Shown here piece by piece: positions 1 to 5,509 of a DNA stretch of 5,509 nt (position 1 is the stretch's first letter; every line of letters starts with the position of its first letter). Source of the stretch: Peptococcaceae bacterium (GTDB taxonomy: Bacteria; Bacillota; Desulfitobacteriia; Desulfitobacteriales; Syntrophobotulaceae); the NCBI GenBank assembly GCA_012523535.1, contig JAAYII010000161.1:1-5509 (forward strand), in the 5' to 3' direction. Made by a program: the position numbers and the translations under genes. The notes beneath the pieces were generated by a model, which was not told the origin of the DNA, did no database searches, and saw only the letters and a list, made by a program, of their open reading frames with translations.

Positions 1-87
1 GAACAGATCAACGAATTCAATGAAATATTGAACAAAAACCGAGATAATAAATCTATCCCGGTTTCATTTTCAGCGATTATTCGTTGA
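1..87 (+). CDS. Possible C-terminal tail of an upstream gene (partial, weak)
   Basis: Frame 1 is open from the first base to a TGA at 85-87, giving 28 residues that begin EQINEFNEIL and end VSFSAIIR. The composition is protein-like, and the pattern is faintly reminiscent of the helix-to-strand segment of a GGDEF domain, but the match is too weak for a function. A 28-codon open stretch is not rare by chance. The end would overlap the 3' end of the convergent DUF2812 gene by 11 bases, and the DUF2812 terminator hairpin lies inside it. Both arrangements occur between real convergent genes. The upstream flank is needed to decide. Confidence 0.25.
   Translation, partial: EQINEFNEILNKNRDNKSIPVSFSAIIR
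31..64 (-). terminator. Rho-independent terminator of the DUF2812 gene
   Basis: Read on the minus strand, an 11-bp stem (AAACCGGGATA paired with TATCTCGGTTT, one G-U wobble) encloses a 7-nt loop and runs straight into a T-rich tail (TTTTTGTT). It starts 13 bases after the DUF2812 stop codon. On the plus strand the same arms carry an A-C mismatch and the trailing T-tract is poor, so it should act mainly on minus-strand transcripts. Confidence 0.82.
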
Positions 88-454
88 CAGCTTTTTTCTT
101 TTCAATTATTATCAGCTCCTTTAGAAAACTGCCAGGAGCCGTCGTAATTTGTCCCGCGCCCTTTCCCCAAGGACGCCATTTAACCTTTCCAAGAAAAAAT
201 CCCACATTAACATTTTTGTAGAAGCTTTTATAGCCCAAACTTTCAAGATATTCTTTGTATTCCTTCGATTTCGCATAAGATCGATCTGCGACAAATTCCA
301 CCTTGTACTCATATTCCCCAGGTATGCAATTCTCAAAGTAATAAGTGAGTTGCCCGCATTTTACCAGCCGCCAACCCTTTGCCGCCATTTCATTTAACCA
401 TTTTTCCTGACCATCCTTAAAGTTAAGGAAATAGCGAATTACCCGTTTGGTCAT
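77..454 (-). CDS. DUF2812 domain-containing protein
   Basis: A 125-residue protein of the DUF2812 family, whose molecular function is unknown. The N-terminal half carries the family pattern: an aromatic-rich strand (RYFLNF, 7-12), the helix QEKWLNEMAAKGW (16-28) and a YYFENC...YEYKVEF strand pair (about 38-54). A Tyr/Lys-rich segment with YLESLGYKSFYK follows (about 69-80). The C-terminus ends in a charged KELIIIEKKK tail. It is shorter than many DUF2812 proteins, which often continue into membrane segments; no transmembrane helix or signal peptide is visible, so it is probably cytoplasmic. The ATG at 452-454 is preceded by GGGGTG (460-465) with a 5-nt spacer. In Firmicutes such genes commonly sit just downstream of a PadR-type repressor gene. 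No PadR gene is present here, and the gene has its own promoter and terminator. Family assignment is fairly secure; role unknown. Confidence 0.85.
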   Translation of the reverse strand: MTKRVIRYFLNFKDGQEKWLNEMAAKGWRLVKCGQLTYYFENCIPGEYEYKVEFVADRSYAKSKEYKEYLESLGYKSFYKNVNVGFFLGKVKWRPWGKGAGQITTAPGSFLKELIIIEKKKAVNE

Positions 455-534
455 TCATTCACCCCGCTTAATTTTTTATTTACCCCGCCTATATGTCATC
501 ACCTATTTGTCACCTGTTCTTATGCGTTTAATGT

Positions 535-543
535 ATTATATCA
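535..543 (-). promoter_or_regulatory. Extended -10 promoter for the DUF2812 gene
   Basis: The minus strand reads TGATATAAT, a perfect sigma-A -10 hexamer with the TGn extension. No good -35 hexamer lies at 16-18 bp (ATCAAA at 17), which is tolerable for an extended -10 promoter. Transcription would start near 528, leaving a leader of about 75 nt before the DUF2812 ATG. That leader contains two GCGGGGT copies (461-467 and 482-488, 21 bp apart) and two AGGTGA copies further upstream. The second GCGGGGT copy supplies the ribosome binding site. Confidence 0.6.
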
Positions 544-572
544 TTTAACCTAATAAATTTGATAGAAAATAA

Positions 573-770
573 AAATACCATCAGTCTCCCAATGGCTACC
601 GATTTCGTGTTAAACATCTCGTAGACGGTTTTGCCGAAACGGTAAAATGGTGGATTGCCAACCACCCGGAATCCTTAATCATAGAAGGCTTGCCAAATTC
701 GCAAACGTTTGCGAATTTGGGACAAGCTTATCTGTCAGCCCGGGAGCCCGGCATGGCTATAACGACTTAA
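573..770 (+). pseudogene. Gene remnant, possible C-terminus of an extended SDR (NAD-dependent epimerase/dehydratase)
   Basis: An open stretch of 65 codons follows a TAA at 570-572 and ends at TAA 768-770. It has no ATG until residue 61 and no ribosome binding site, so it is a 5'-truncated fragment rather than a gene. The translation looks like genuine protein: NGYRFRVKHLVDGFAETVKW (residues 7-26) followed by WIANHPES and a 30-residue tail. The pattern G-Y-R-x-R-V-x-x-L-x-D-G-x-x-E-T-V-x-W-W resembles the C-terminal segment of extended SDR sugar epimerases and dehydratases (LGY-P-x-V-x-x-E-x-G-x-x-x-T-V-x-W-Y). A TetR-type C-terminal helix is an alternative. The AT-rich DNA just before it contains the DUF2812 promoter, so the missing 5' part was probably lost by deletion there. 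The family call is tentative; the impression that this is decayed coding sequence is stronger. Confidence 0.42.
693..720. repeat. Perfect 28-bp palindrome with LacI/PurR-type operator core
   Basis: CCAAATTCGCAAAC is followed immediately by its exact reverse complement, with no loop. Beyond the core, GCTTG (688-692) and CAAGC (723-727) extend the symmetry, offset by two unpaired bases (GA, 721-722). The centre, CGCAAACGTTTGCG, has the form of a LacI/GalR-family operator with a central CG and closely resembles the E. coli PurR box consensus. The site lies inside the SDR-like remnant, where it encodes PNSQTFANL, and about 500 bp from the nearest intact start codon. Operator, protein-binding palindrome and cruciform or hairpin element are all possible. 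Confidence 0.6.
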
Positions 771-1071
771 TCCTTTACCCACTCAAAATTCTCGGCTCCC
801 GCTCCCGGCTCACAGTGGTATTTAACAATCCCCAGATCAGCGCCTGTAAAAATACCGTTATTACAAGTAATTTTGACTTTGTTTCCCTCTCCTGTAATAG
901 TTTTTCATCCAGATCAGGAGTATTTTTGCCGGAAAGGATCAAACAGTTCCTTACTCCTTTGACCAGGATCATTCTTAATACTGCATTAAACGGCCTTGTA
1001 TCATTTACCATCAGTTTAATGGCAAGATCCGGATTTGCCTTTGGTATGGTATAAGTGATATTTGGCAGAAA
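767..1071 (-). pseudogene. Frameshifted gene remnant, protein family not recognised
   Basis: Two minus-strand frames together give about 100 residues of convincing protein sequence. The first part is open from 1071 (after a TAA at 1072-1074) and reads TYTIPKANPDLAIKLMVND, then RPFNAVLRMILVKGVRNCLI and a stretch ending PDLDEK near 901. Coding character then moves to another frame from 898, reading ITGEGNKVKITCNNGIFTG, then ADLGIVKYHCEPGAGAENFE, then WVKD and TAA at 767-769. Restoring one lost base near 899 joins the halves smoothly. There is no ribosome binding site or good start codon at the 5' end; the ATG at 1011 is internal to the open stretch. It therefore looks both truncated and frameshifted. 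The first frame alone runs on to a stop at 775 as an unrelated tail. I do not recognise the family. Confidence 0.48.
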
Positions 1072-1083
1072 TTAACTTATAAT
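1055..1083 (+). promoter_or_regulatory. Candidate sigma-A promoter for the large activase/reductase gene
   Basis: GTGATA (1055-1060, 4 of 6 to TTGACA) lies exactly 17 bp from a perfect TATAAT (1078-1083). Transcription would start near 1090, giving a leader of about 145 nt before the preferred ATG at 1237. The -35 overlaps the 5' end of the minus-strand relic, consistent with that relic being non-functional. Just downstream is a 13-bp palindrome, ATGGAA-A-TTCCAT (1103-1115), which could be an operator. A second TATAAT lies at 1145-1150 without a recognisable -35. Confidence 0.45.
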
Positions 1084-1125
1084 AGTAATAAAAGATTAGA
1101 GTATGGAAATTCCATTCCAGAGATT

Positions 1126-1174
1126 TCAACAGGTCGGCTTATCCTATAATGTAAATAAAAGGTAGACCTGTTGA
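1126..1174. repeat. 10-bp inverted repeat flanking a TATAAT in the leader of the large gene
   Basis: TCAACAGGTC (1126-1135) and its exact reverse complement GACCTGTTGA (1165-1174) are separated by 29 bp. That interval contains TATAAT (1145-1150) and the AAAAGG before a possible TTG start at 1171. No T-tract follows the right arm, so it is not a normal plus-strand terminator. Either two operator half-sites bracket a promoter, or a long-loop hairpin forms in the leader mRNA of the upstream promoter. The right arm covers the upstream TTG codon. Confidence 0.5.
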
Positions 1175-1220
1175 TCTTAACTCTGCTCGCTATATCACTG
1201 ACAGTGCTGTCCCAACCTGT

Positions 1221-1226
1221 GAGGTG
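1221..1226 (+). promoter_or_regulatory. Ribosome binding site supporting the ATG start at 1237
   Basis: GAGGTG, a good match to the anti-Shine-Dalgarno sequence, sits 10 nt before ATG 1237-1239. It supports this start over the in-frame TTG at 1171, which has only AAAAGG about 8 nt upstream and would add 22 hydrophobic residues. Confidence 0.65.
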
Positions 1227-1236
1227 TCAGTTTCCC

Positions 1237-4200
1237 ATGGACTTTAAAACAAATCATAAAAATAACGATGAAGTCCTAAAACTGGGGATAGATGTTGGAT
1301 CCACAACCGTTAAACTGGTTCTTCTCAATAGAAATGATGAACTGATTTATTCTCGCTACGAACGCCATATGTCAAACGTCTTCATAAAGATCAGCGAGCT
1401 TATCGCCGATCTTGCCCAGCATTTTCCGAAACAGAGGGTTACAGCCTGCATCACCGGCTCGGGCGGTTTATCCCTCTCCGGTCTCCTCGATTTGCCTTTT
1501 GAACAAGAGGTAATCGCTTGCTCTGCCGCAGTTTCCGCATTAATCCCGGAAACCGATGTAGCTATAGAGCTGGGAGGCGAGGACGCCAAAATTACCTTTT
1601 ACAGAGGTAACTTAGAGCAACGCATGAACGGGACCTGCGCCGGAGGCACTGGAGCCTTTATCGACCAAATGGCTATTCTATTAAATACGGATGCGGCCGG
1701 TCTGAATGAAGCTGCAAAAAATTATTCAATCATCTATCCTATTGCTGCAAGATGTGGTGTTTTCGCCAAAACCGATATCCAACCGCTGATAAATGAAGGA
1801 GCGTCATTAAGCGACTTGGCAGCCTCCATCTTCCAAGCAGTTGTCAACCAAACCATTAGCGGCTTGGCCTGCGGCCGCGTCATTAAAGGGAATGTTGCTT
1901 TCCTGGGAGGGCCTCTCGCCTTTCTCTCCGAGTTGAGACGGCGGTTTATAGAAACACTGGGGCTGAAAGATGAGGAAGTCATTTTCCCTGCCAATTCCCA
2001 GTATTTTGTCGCCATAGGGGCAGCATTGTTGTCCGAGTCTCATAGGAGTATTAAAATTTCTGAAATACTGGAAAGGATTAACACTGCCGGCTTCTCAGCC
2101 CCAACTGAGGTCAAACACTTAGAACCCCTGTTTACCGGTCCCGAGAGTTTTGCCGAGTTTGAACGCCGCCATAGCCGGCATGCAGCGGCCAGAGGGGACA
2201 TAACTCAGGCCCAAGGACCGGTCTACCTGGGAATTGATGCGGGCTCTACAACCACCAAAGCAGCCCTCATCGACAAAGACAAAAAGCTGTTATATACCTA
2301 CTACAAAGGAAACGAAGGCGACCCCGTCGGAACAGTAAAGGAAATGCTCCTTGAGCTCTTTTCCCTGCTTCCTAAAGAAGCTTATATTGCCAACTCTGTT
2401 GTGACAGGCTACGGCGAAGGCCTGATTAAAGCGGCCTTTGGAGTCGATAGCGGGGAAATAGAGACCATCGCCCATTATACGGCAGCCAAAGAATTCGAAC
2501 CGGATGTGGATTTCATCCTCGATATCGGCGGGCAGGATATGAAGTGTTTAAAGATAAAGAACGGTTCAATCTATAGCATCATGCTCAACGAAGCTTGTTC
2601 CTCAGGTTGTGGTTCCTTTATCGAAACTTTCGCCAAGTCTATCGGTCTAAGTGTGGAAAGCTTTGCCCAGGAGGGGCTTTTTGCTCAAGCCCCGGTGGAT
2701 CTTGGCACCCGTTGCACAGTTTTTATGAATTCCAAGGTGAAACAGGCTCAAAAAGAAGGCGCAACTATTGGTGACATCAGCGCGGGGCTTTCCTATTCCG
2801 TGATCAAAAATGCCCTTTACAAAGTCATCAAACTGAGAAATCCCCAGGATGCCGGCGAAAAAATAGTCGTGCAAGGGGGCACCTTTCTTAACGACTCCGT
2901 GCTGAGAAGTATGGAGCTTGTTTTGGGACGCTCGGTAGTAAGACCGGATATTGCAGGCCATATGGGGGCTTTTGGCGCAGCCCTAATTGCCCTTCAAAGA
3001 TCCACACCCGAATCCCGTTCCAACCTCCTTTCGCCCCAAATGCTTCAAGGCTTCAAAATAGATAATTCCCACTCCAGATGCAAGGGTTGTGAAAACAACT
3101 GCCTCCTAACCATCAATCGCTTTGCCAACGGCCAGAAGTTCATTACCGGGAACAGGTGCGAGAAAGCTTTCGGCGGAGTAAAACGCAATAAAAACATACC
3201 AAATCTCTATGCCCAAAAATATGAACGCCTCTTTTCCTACACCCCCCTGCCGCCAGACAAGGCGCCCCGGGGAATTATCGGCATCCCCAGAGTGCTAAAT
3301 ATGTACGAAAACTATCCCTTCTGGTTCACCTTTTTTACCGAGCTTGGCTTTTCCGTCCTGCTTTCTCCTCCCTCTTCCAAAGCGATCTACGAGATGGGCA
3401 TGGAAACTATCACCTCGGACACGGTCTGCTATCCCGCCAAGCTTGTTCACGGCCATATTAAATGGTTAGCTAATAACGGAGCACAGGTGATTTTCTACCC
3501 CTCCATCAAGTATGAAAGGCTGGAAGACAGTACAGCCAACAATCACTATAACTGTCCCATTGTGGCCACCTATCCCGAAGTCATTGCCGGGAATATGAAC
3601 GAACTTTTTCTGGAGAAAGAAATTTCTTTCCTCCATCCCTTTTTGCCTTACAACGATGATAAAAGATTGGCAGAGCGCCTTGCGGAGGAACTGGCGGTAT
3701 TCGGTGTAAAGCCCGATGAGGTTAGACGCGCCGTACAAAATGGCCGTCTGGAGGACAAACGATTTAAAAAAGACATTTATGAAATGGGCCAAAAGGCGCT
3801 GGCAACCATTAAAAAAGAGGGGCTAACGGCCGTAGTGCTTGCCGGAAGACCTTACCACCTGGATCCCGAGATCAACCACGGCTTAGATAAACTGATCACG
3901 TCCTACGATATGGCCGTTCTTACCGAGGACAGTGTGGCTAAAAATATAAGCCTGGTCAGACCCTTACGAGTGCTGGACCAGTGGATGTATCACAGCCGTT
4001 TATACAAGGCTGCAGAATTCGTCGGTAAACACGATGATATCGAACTTGTCCAGCTTAACTCCTTTGGTTGCGGACTGGATGCCGTTACAACGGATCAAGT
4101 CGAGGAGATTTTAAACTGTAAAAACAAAATCTATACTCTGTTGAAAATTGACGAGGGAACAAACCTCGGTGCCGCCAGGAGCAGGATAAGATCCTTGAAG

Positions 4201-5505
4201 GCTGCCGGAGAAGAACGCCGGCGCAACAATGTGCACTCCCTGGACGAACCTTATATATTCAAACGCCGGATATTTACGGAGGAAATGAAAGAACAATATA
4301 CCATTCTCATGCCCCAAATGTCGCCAATCCATTTCAAGCTGCTGGAAGCTGCCTTTCATTCTTTCGGATATAACGCTAAACTTCTGCCCGAGGTAGATGT
4401 CCAGGCCATTGAGGAGGGGCTGAAATACATCAATAACGACGCCTGTTATCCCGCTATACTAACGCTGGGACAAATCATCTCCTATTTGAAGTCCGATGAG
4501 TGCGACCTTGACAAAACTGCCGTCTTCATGTCTCAAACGGGTGGCGGCTGCCGAGCCAGCAACTACATTGCCATGCTCCGCAAAGCTCTCAAAGAACTTG
4601 GCATGGAACAGATACCGGTTATTTCAGTTAATCTTGCAGGCCTTGAACCCAATCCGGGTCTGAAAATAACGCCGGCCATGCTGTTCAAAGCCATTCAGTC
4701 AGTCATACTGGGTGACCTTTTGATGCGTGTACTTTACGCTACCAGACCATACGAAAAGAAAAAAGGAGCAGCAAACTCTTTAGCTAGCTACTGGACCCAG
4801 CGTATCATCGCTGAAATGCCTCACCTCAGCATACGCCAATATCGTAAATTCATACGAGAGATAGTTGCCGACTTCGACCGGCTTCCCATCACCAATGAAA
4901 CTAAGCCGAAAGTCGGTGTAGTTGGTGAAATACTGGTCAAATACCATCCCAATGCCAATAATGATATCGTGAACATCATTGAAGCGGAGGGCGGCGAAGC
5001 TGTAGTTCTCGATTTAATTGACTTTTTCCTTTGTGACTTTCAGAGCAAACATTTCAACTACAATTATCTTGCCGGTACAAAAAAAGATGTGCTCCTGGGC
5101 AAACTCTGGATAAGTCTCATCGAATGGCTGCGCAAACCTGCCCGCGTAGCCCTGGAAAAGAGCAACAGGTTCCATCAGCCGCTTCATATCAAAGAGATTG
5201 CCCAAAAAGCTGAAAAATTTATCTCCCTTGGAAACCAATATGGTGAAGGCTGGCTACTAACCGGGGAGATGGTGGAGCTTATTGACAGCGGGGTCCCGAA
5301 CATCGTTTGCTTGCAACCCTTTGCCTGCCTTCCGAACCATGTGATAGGCAAAGGCGTGATCGGGCCTCTCCGCAGGTACAACCCCCTTGCCAATATTGCC
5401 GCCATTGATTACGATCCCGGCGCCAGCTATGTTAACCAACTCAATCGAATTAAGCTGATGATGGCGGTTGCTAAGAAAAATCATAGTAGGTCATTGCAAT
5501 GCTAA
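1237..5505 (+). CDS. Fused acyl-CoA dehydratase activase / HgdB-like iron-sulfur reductase (two ASKHA domains, DUF2229, double-cubane-type C-terminal half)
   Basis: A 1422-residue cytoplasmic protein combining an ATP-driven electron activator and its iron-sulfur partner. ASKHA domain 1 (about 14-270) has LGIDVGSTT (16-24), TGSGG (73-77), ELGGEDAK (111-118), GTCAGGTGAF with Cys134, and ARCGVFAKTD with Cys173. ASKHA domain 2 (about 329-590) has LGIDAGSTTTK (331-341), TGYGE (390-394), DIGGQDMK (429-436), NEACSSGCGSF with Cys454 and Cys458, and TRCTVF with Cys493. The 39-residue cysteine spacing in both halves equals that of the [4Fe-4S] ligands of HgdC. A linker follows with C615-x2-C618-x3-C622-x18-C641. 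The DUF2229/HgdB-like half (about 678-1000) has Cys731 in DTVCYPAK, Cys773 and Cys945 in FGCGLD. The C-terminal HgdB/double-cubane-like half (about 1020-1415) has Cys1070 in DACYPA, Cys1105 in GGGCRASNY, Cys1266, and Cys1358/Cys1364 in CLQPFACLPNHV. By family knowledge, ATP hydrolysis drives low-potential electrons onto the reductase clusters; the substrate is unknown. Start ATG 1237 is chosen for its ribosome binding site and because the ASKHA fold begins at residue 14. No frameshift or internal stop is seen. Confidence 0.92.
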   Translation: MDFKTNHKNNDEVLKLGIDVGSTTVKLVLLNRNDELIYSRYERHMSNVFIKISELIADLAQHFPKQRVTACITGSGGLSLSGLLDLPFEQEVIACSAAVSALIPETDVAIELGGEDAKITFYRGNLEQRMNGTCAGGTGAFIDQMAILLNTDAAGLNEAAKNYSIIYPIAARCGVFAKTDIQPLINEGASLSDLAASIFQAVVNQTISGLACGRVIKGNVAFLGGPLAFLSELRRRFIETLGLKDEEVIFPANSQYFVAIGAALLSESHRSIKISEILERINTAGFSAPTEVKHLEPLFTGPESFAEFERRHSRHAAARGDITQAQGPVYLGIDAGSTTTKAALIDKDKKLLYTYYKGNEGDPVGTVKEMLLELFSLLPKEAYIANSVVTGYGEGLIKAAFGVDSGEIETIAHYTAAKEFEPDVDFILDIGGQDMKCLKIKNGSIYSIMLNEACSSGCGSFIETFAKSIGLSVESFAQEGLFAQAPVDLGTRCTVFMNSKVKQAQKEGATIGDISAGLSYSVIKNALYKVIKLRNPQDAGEKIVVQGGTFLNDSVLRSMELVLGRSVVRPDIAGHMGAFGAALIALQRSTPESRSNLLSPQMLQGFKIDNSHSRCKGCENNCLLTINRFANGQKFITGNRCEKAFGGVKRNKNIPNLYAQKYERLFSYTPLPPDKAPRGIIGIPRVLNMYENYPFWFTFFTELGFSVLLSPPSSKAIYEMGMETITSDTVCYPAKLVHGHIKWLANNGAQVIFYPSIKYERLEDSTANNHYNCPIVATYPEVIAGNMNELFLEKEISFLHPFLPYNDDKRLAERLAEELAVFGVKPDEVRRAVQNGRLEDKRFKKDIYEMGQKALATIKKEGLTAVVLAGRPYHLDPEINHGLDKLITSYDMAVLTEDSVAKNISLVRPLRVLDQWMYHSRLYKAAEFVGKHDDIELVQLNSFGCGLDAVTTDQVEEILNCKNKIYTLLKIDEGTNLGAARSRIRSLKAAGEERRRNNVHSLDEPYIFKRRIFTEEMKEQYTILMPQMSPIHFKLLEAAFHSFGYNAKLLPEVDVQAIEEGLKYINNDACYPAILTLGQIISYLKSDECDLDKTAVFMSQTGGGCRASNYIAMLRKALKELGMEQIPVISVNLAGLEPNPGLKITPAMLFKAIQSVILGDLLMRVLYATRPYEKKKGAANSLASYWTQRIIAEMPHLSIRQYRKFIREIVADFDRLPITNETKPKVGVVGEILVKYHPNANNDIVNIIEAEGGEAVVLDLIDFFLCDFQSKHFNYNYLAGTKKDVLLGKLWISLIEWLRKPARVALEKSNRFHQPLHIKEIAQKAEKFISLGNQYGEGWLLTGEMVELIDSGVPNIVCLQPFACLPNHVIGKGVIGPLRRYNPLANIAAIDYDPGASYVNQLNRIKLMMAVAKKNHSRSLQC

Positions 5506-5509
5506 AAAC

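Noticed and set aside
149..397. 82-codon plus-strand open frame
   Set aside because: It is antisense to the well-supported DUF2812 gene and has no ribosome binding site; treated as a shadow.
738..810. GC-rich GGGAGCC / GGCTCCCG motifs as a structured RNA or repeat element
   Set aside because: The arms pair only imperfectly and the sequence is explained as the C-terminal codons of the two convergent remnants.
775..1011. 78-codon minus-strand open frame taken as an intact small gene
   Set aside because: Its start has no ribosome binding site and lies inside a longer open stretch. Its last third is implausible, while the neighbouring frame gives clear protein sequence, so it is better read as part of a frameshifted remnant.
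647..1054. 135-codon plus-strand open frame starting ATGGTGGATTGCC
   Set aside because: It runs antisense to the minus-strand relic, overlaps the SDR-like remnant in another frame, lacks a ribosome binding site and has a less protein-like composition than either fragment.
1126..1174. Inverted repeat as a Rho-independent terminator
   Set aside because: The loop is 29 nt and no T-tract follows the right arm on the plus strand, or the left arm on the minus strand.
1171..1236. Signal peptide or lipoprotein leader on the large protein
   Set aside because: The 22 hydrophobic residues precede the better start at 1237, and an exported ASKHA iron-sulfur ATPase would be contrary to family biology.
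1..5509. CRISPR arrays, tRNA or rRNA genes, insertion sequences
   Set aside because: No regularly spaced repeats, tRNA-like cloverleaf with anticodon, rRNA-like stretches, transposase sequence or terminal inverted repeats were seen on either strand.

Overview
The window looks like chromosomal DNA from a strict anaerobe of the Clostridia (Firmicutes). This is inferred from a DUF2812 gene, a very large fused 2-hydroxyacyl-CoA dehydratase activase/reductase-like protein, AGGTG-type ribosome binding sites and intermediate base composition. No species can be named from the sequence alone.

Layout. At 1-87 there may be the tail of a plus-strand gene, with weak support. On the minus strand, 77-454 encodes a compact DUF2812 protein. 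It has its own extended -10 promoter (535-543) and a Rho-independent terminator (31-64), so it appears to be a stand-alone transcription unit. From 455 to 1170 there is no intact gene, but the stretch is not empty. It holds two degraded gene fragments that converge and overlap at their stop codons: 573-770 on the plus strand, resembling the C-terminus of an extended SDR/epimerase, and 767-1071 on the minus strand, an unidentified frameshifted relic. It also holds a perfect 28-bp palindrome with a LacI/PurR-type operator core and the control region of the next gene (promoter-like sequences plus a 10-bp inverted repeat).

Most of the window (1237-5505, plus strand) is a single 1422-residue protein. 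It joins two ASKHA ATPase activase domains, a four-cysteine linker, a DUF2229/HgdB-like reductase half and a second HgdB/double-cubane-cluster-like reductase half. In the classical dehydratase systems the ATP-driven activator and the electron-accepting iron-sulfur enzyme are separate proteins. Here both are on one chain, suggesting a self-contained ATP-dependent low-potential electron-transfer enzyme whose final substrate is unknown. The family is already widespread and annotated, but its reaction is not established.

Nothing links DUF2812 functionally to the large enzyme: they diverge and are separated by decayed DNA.
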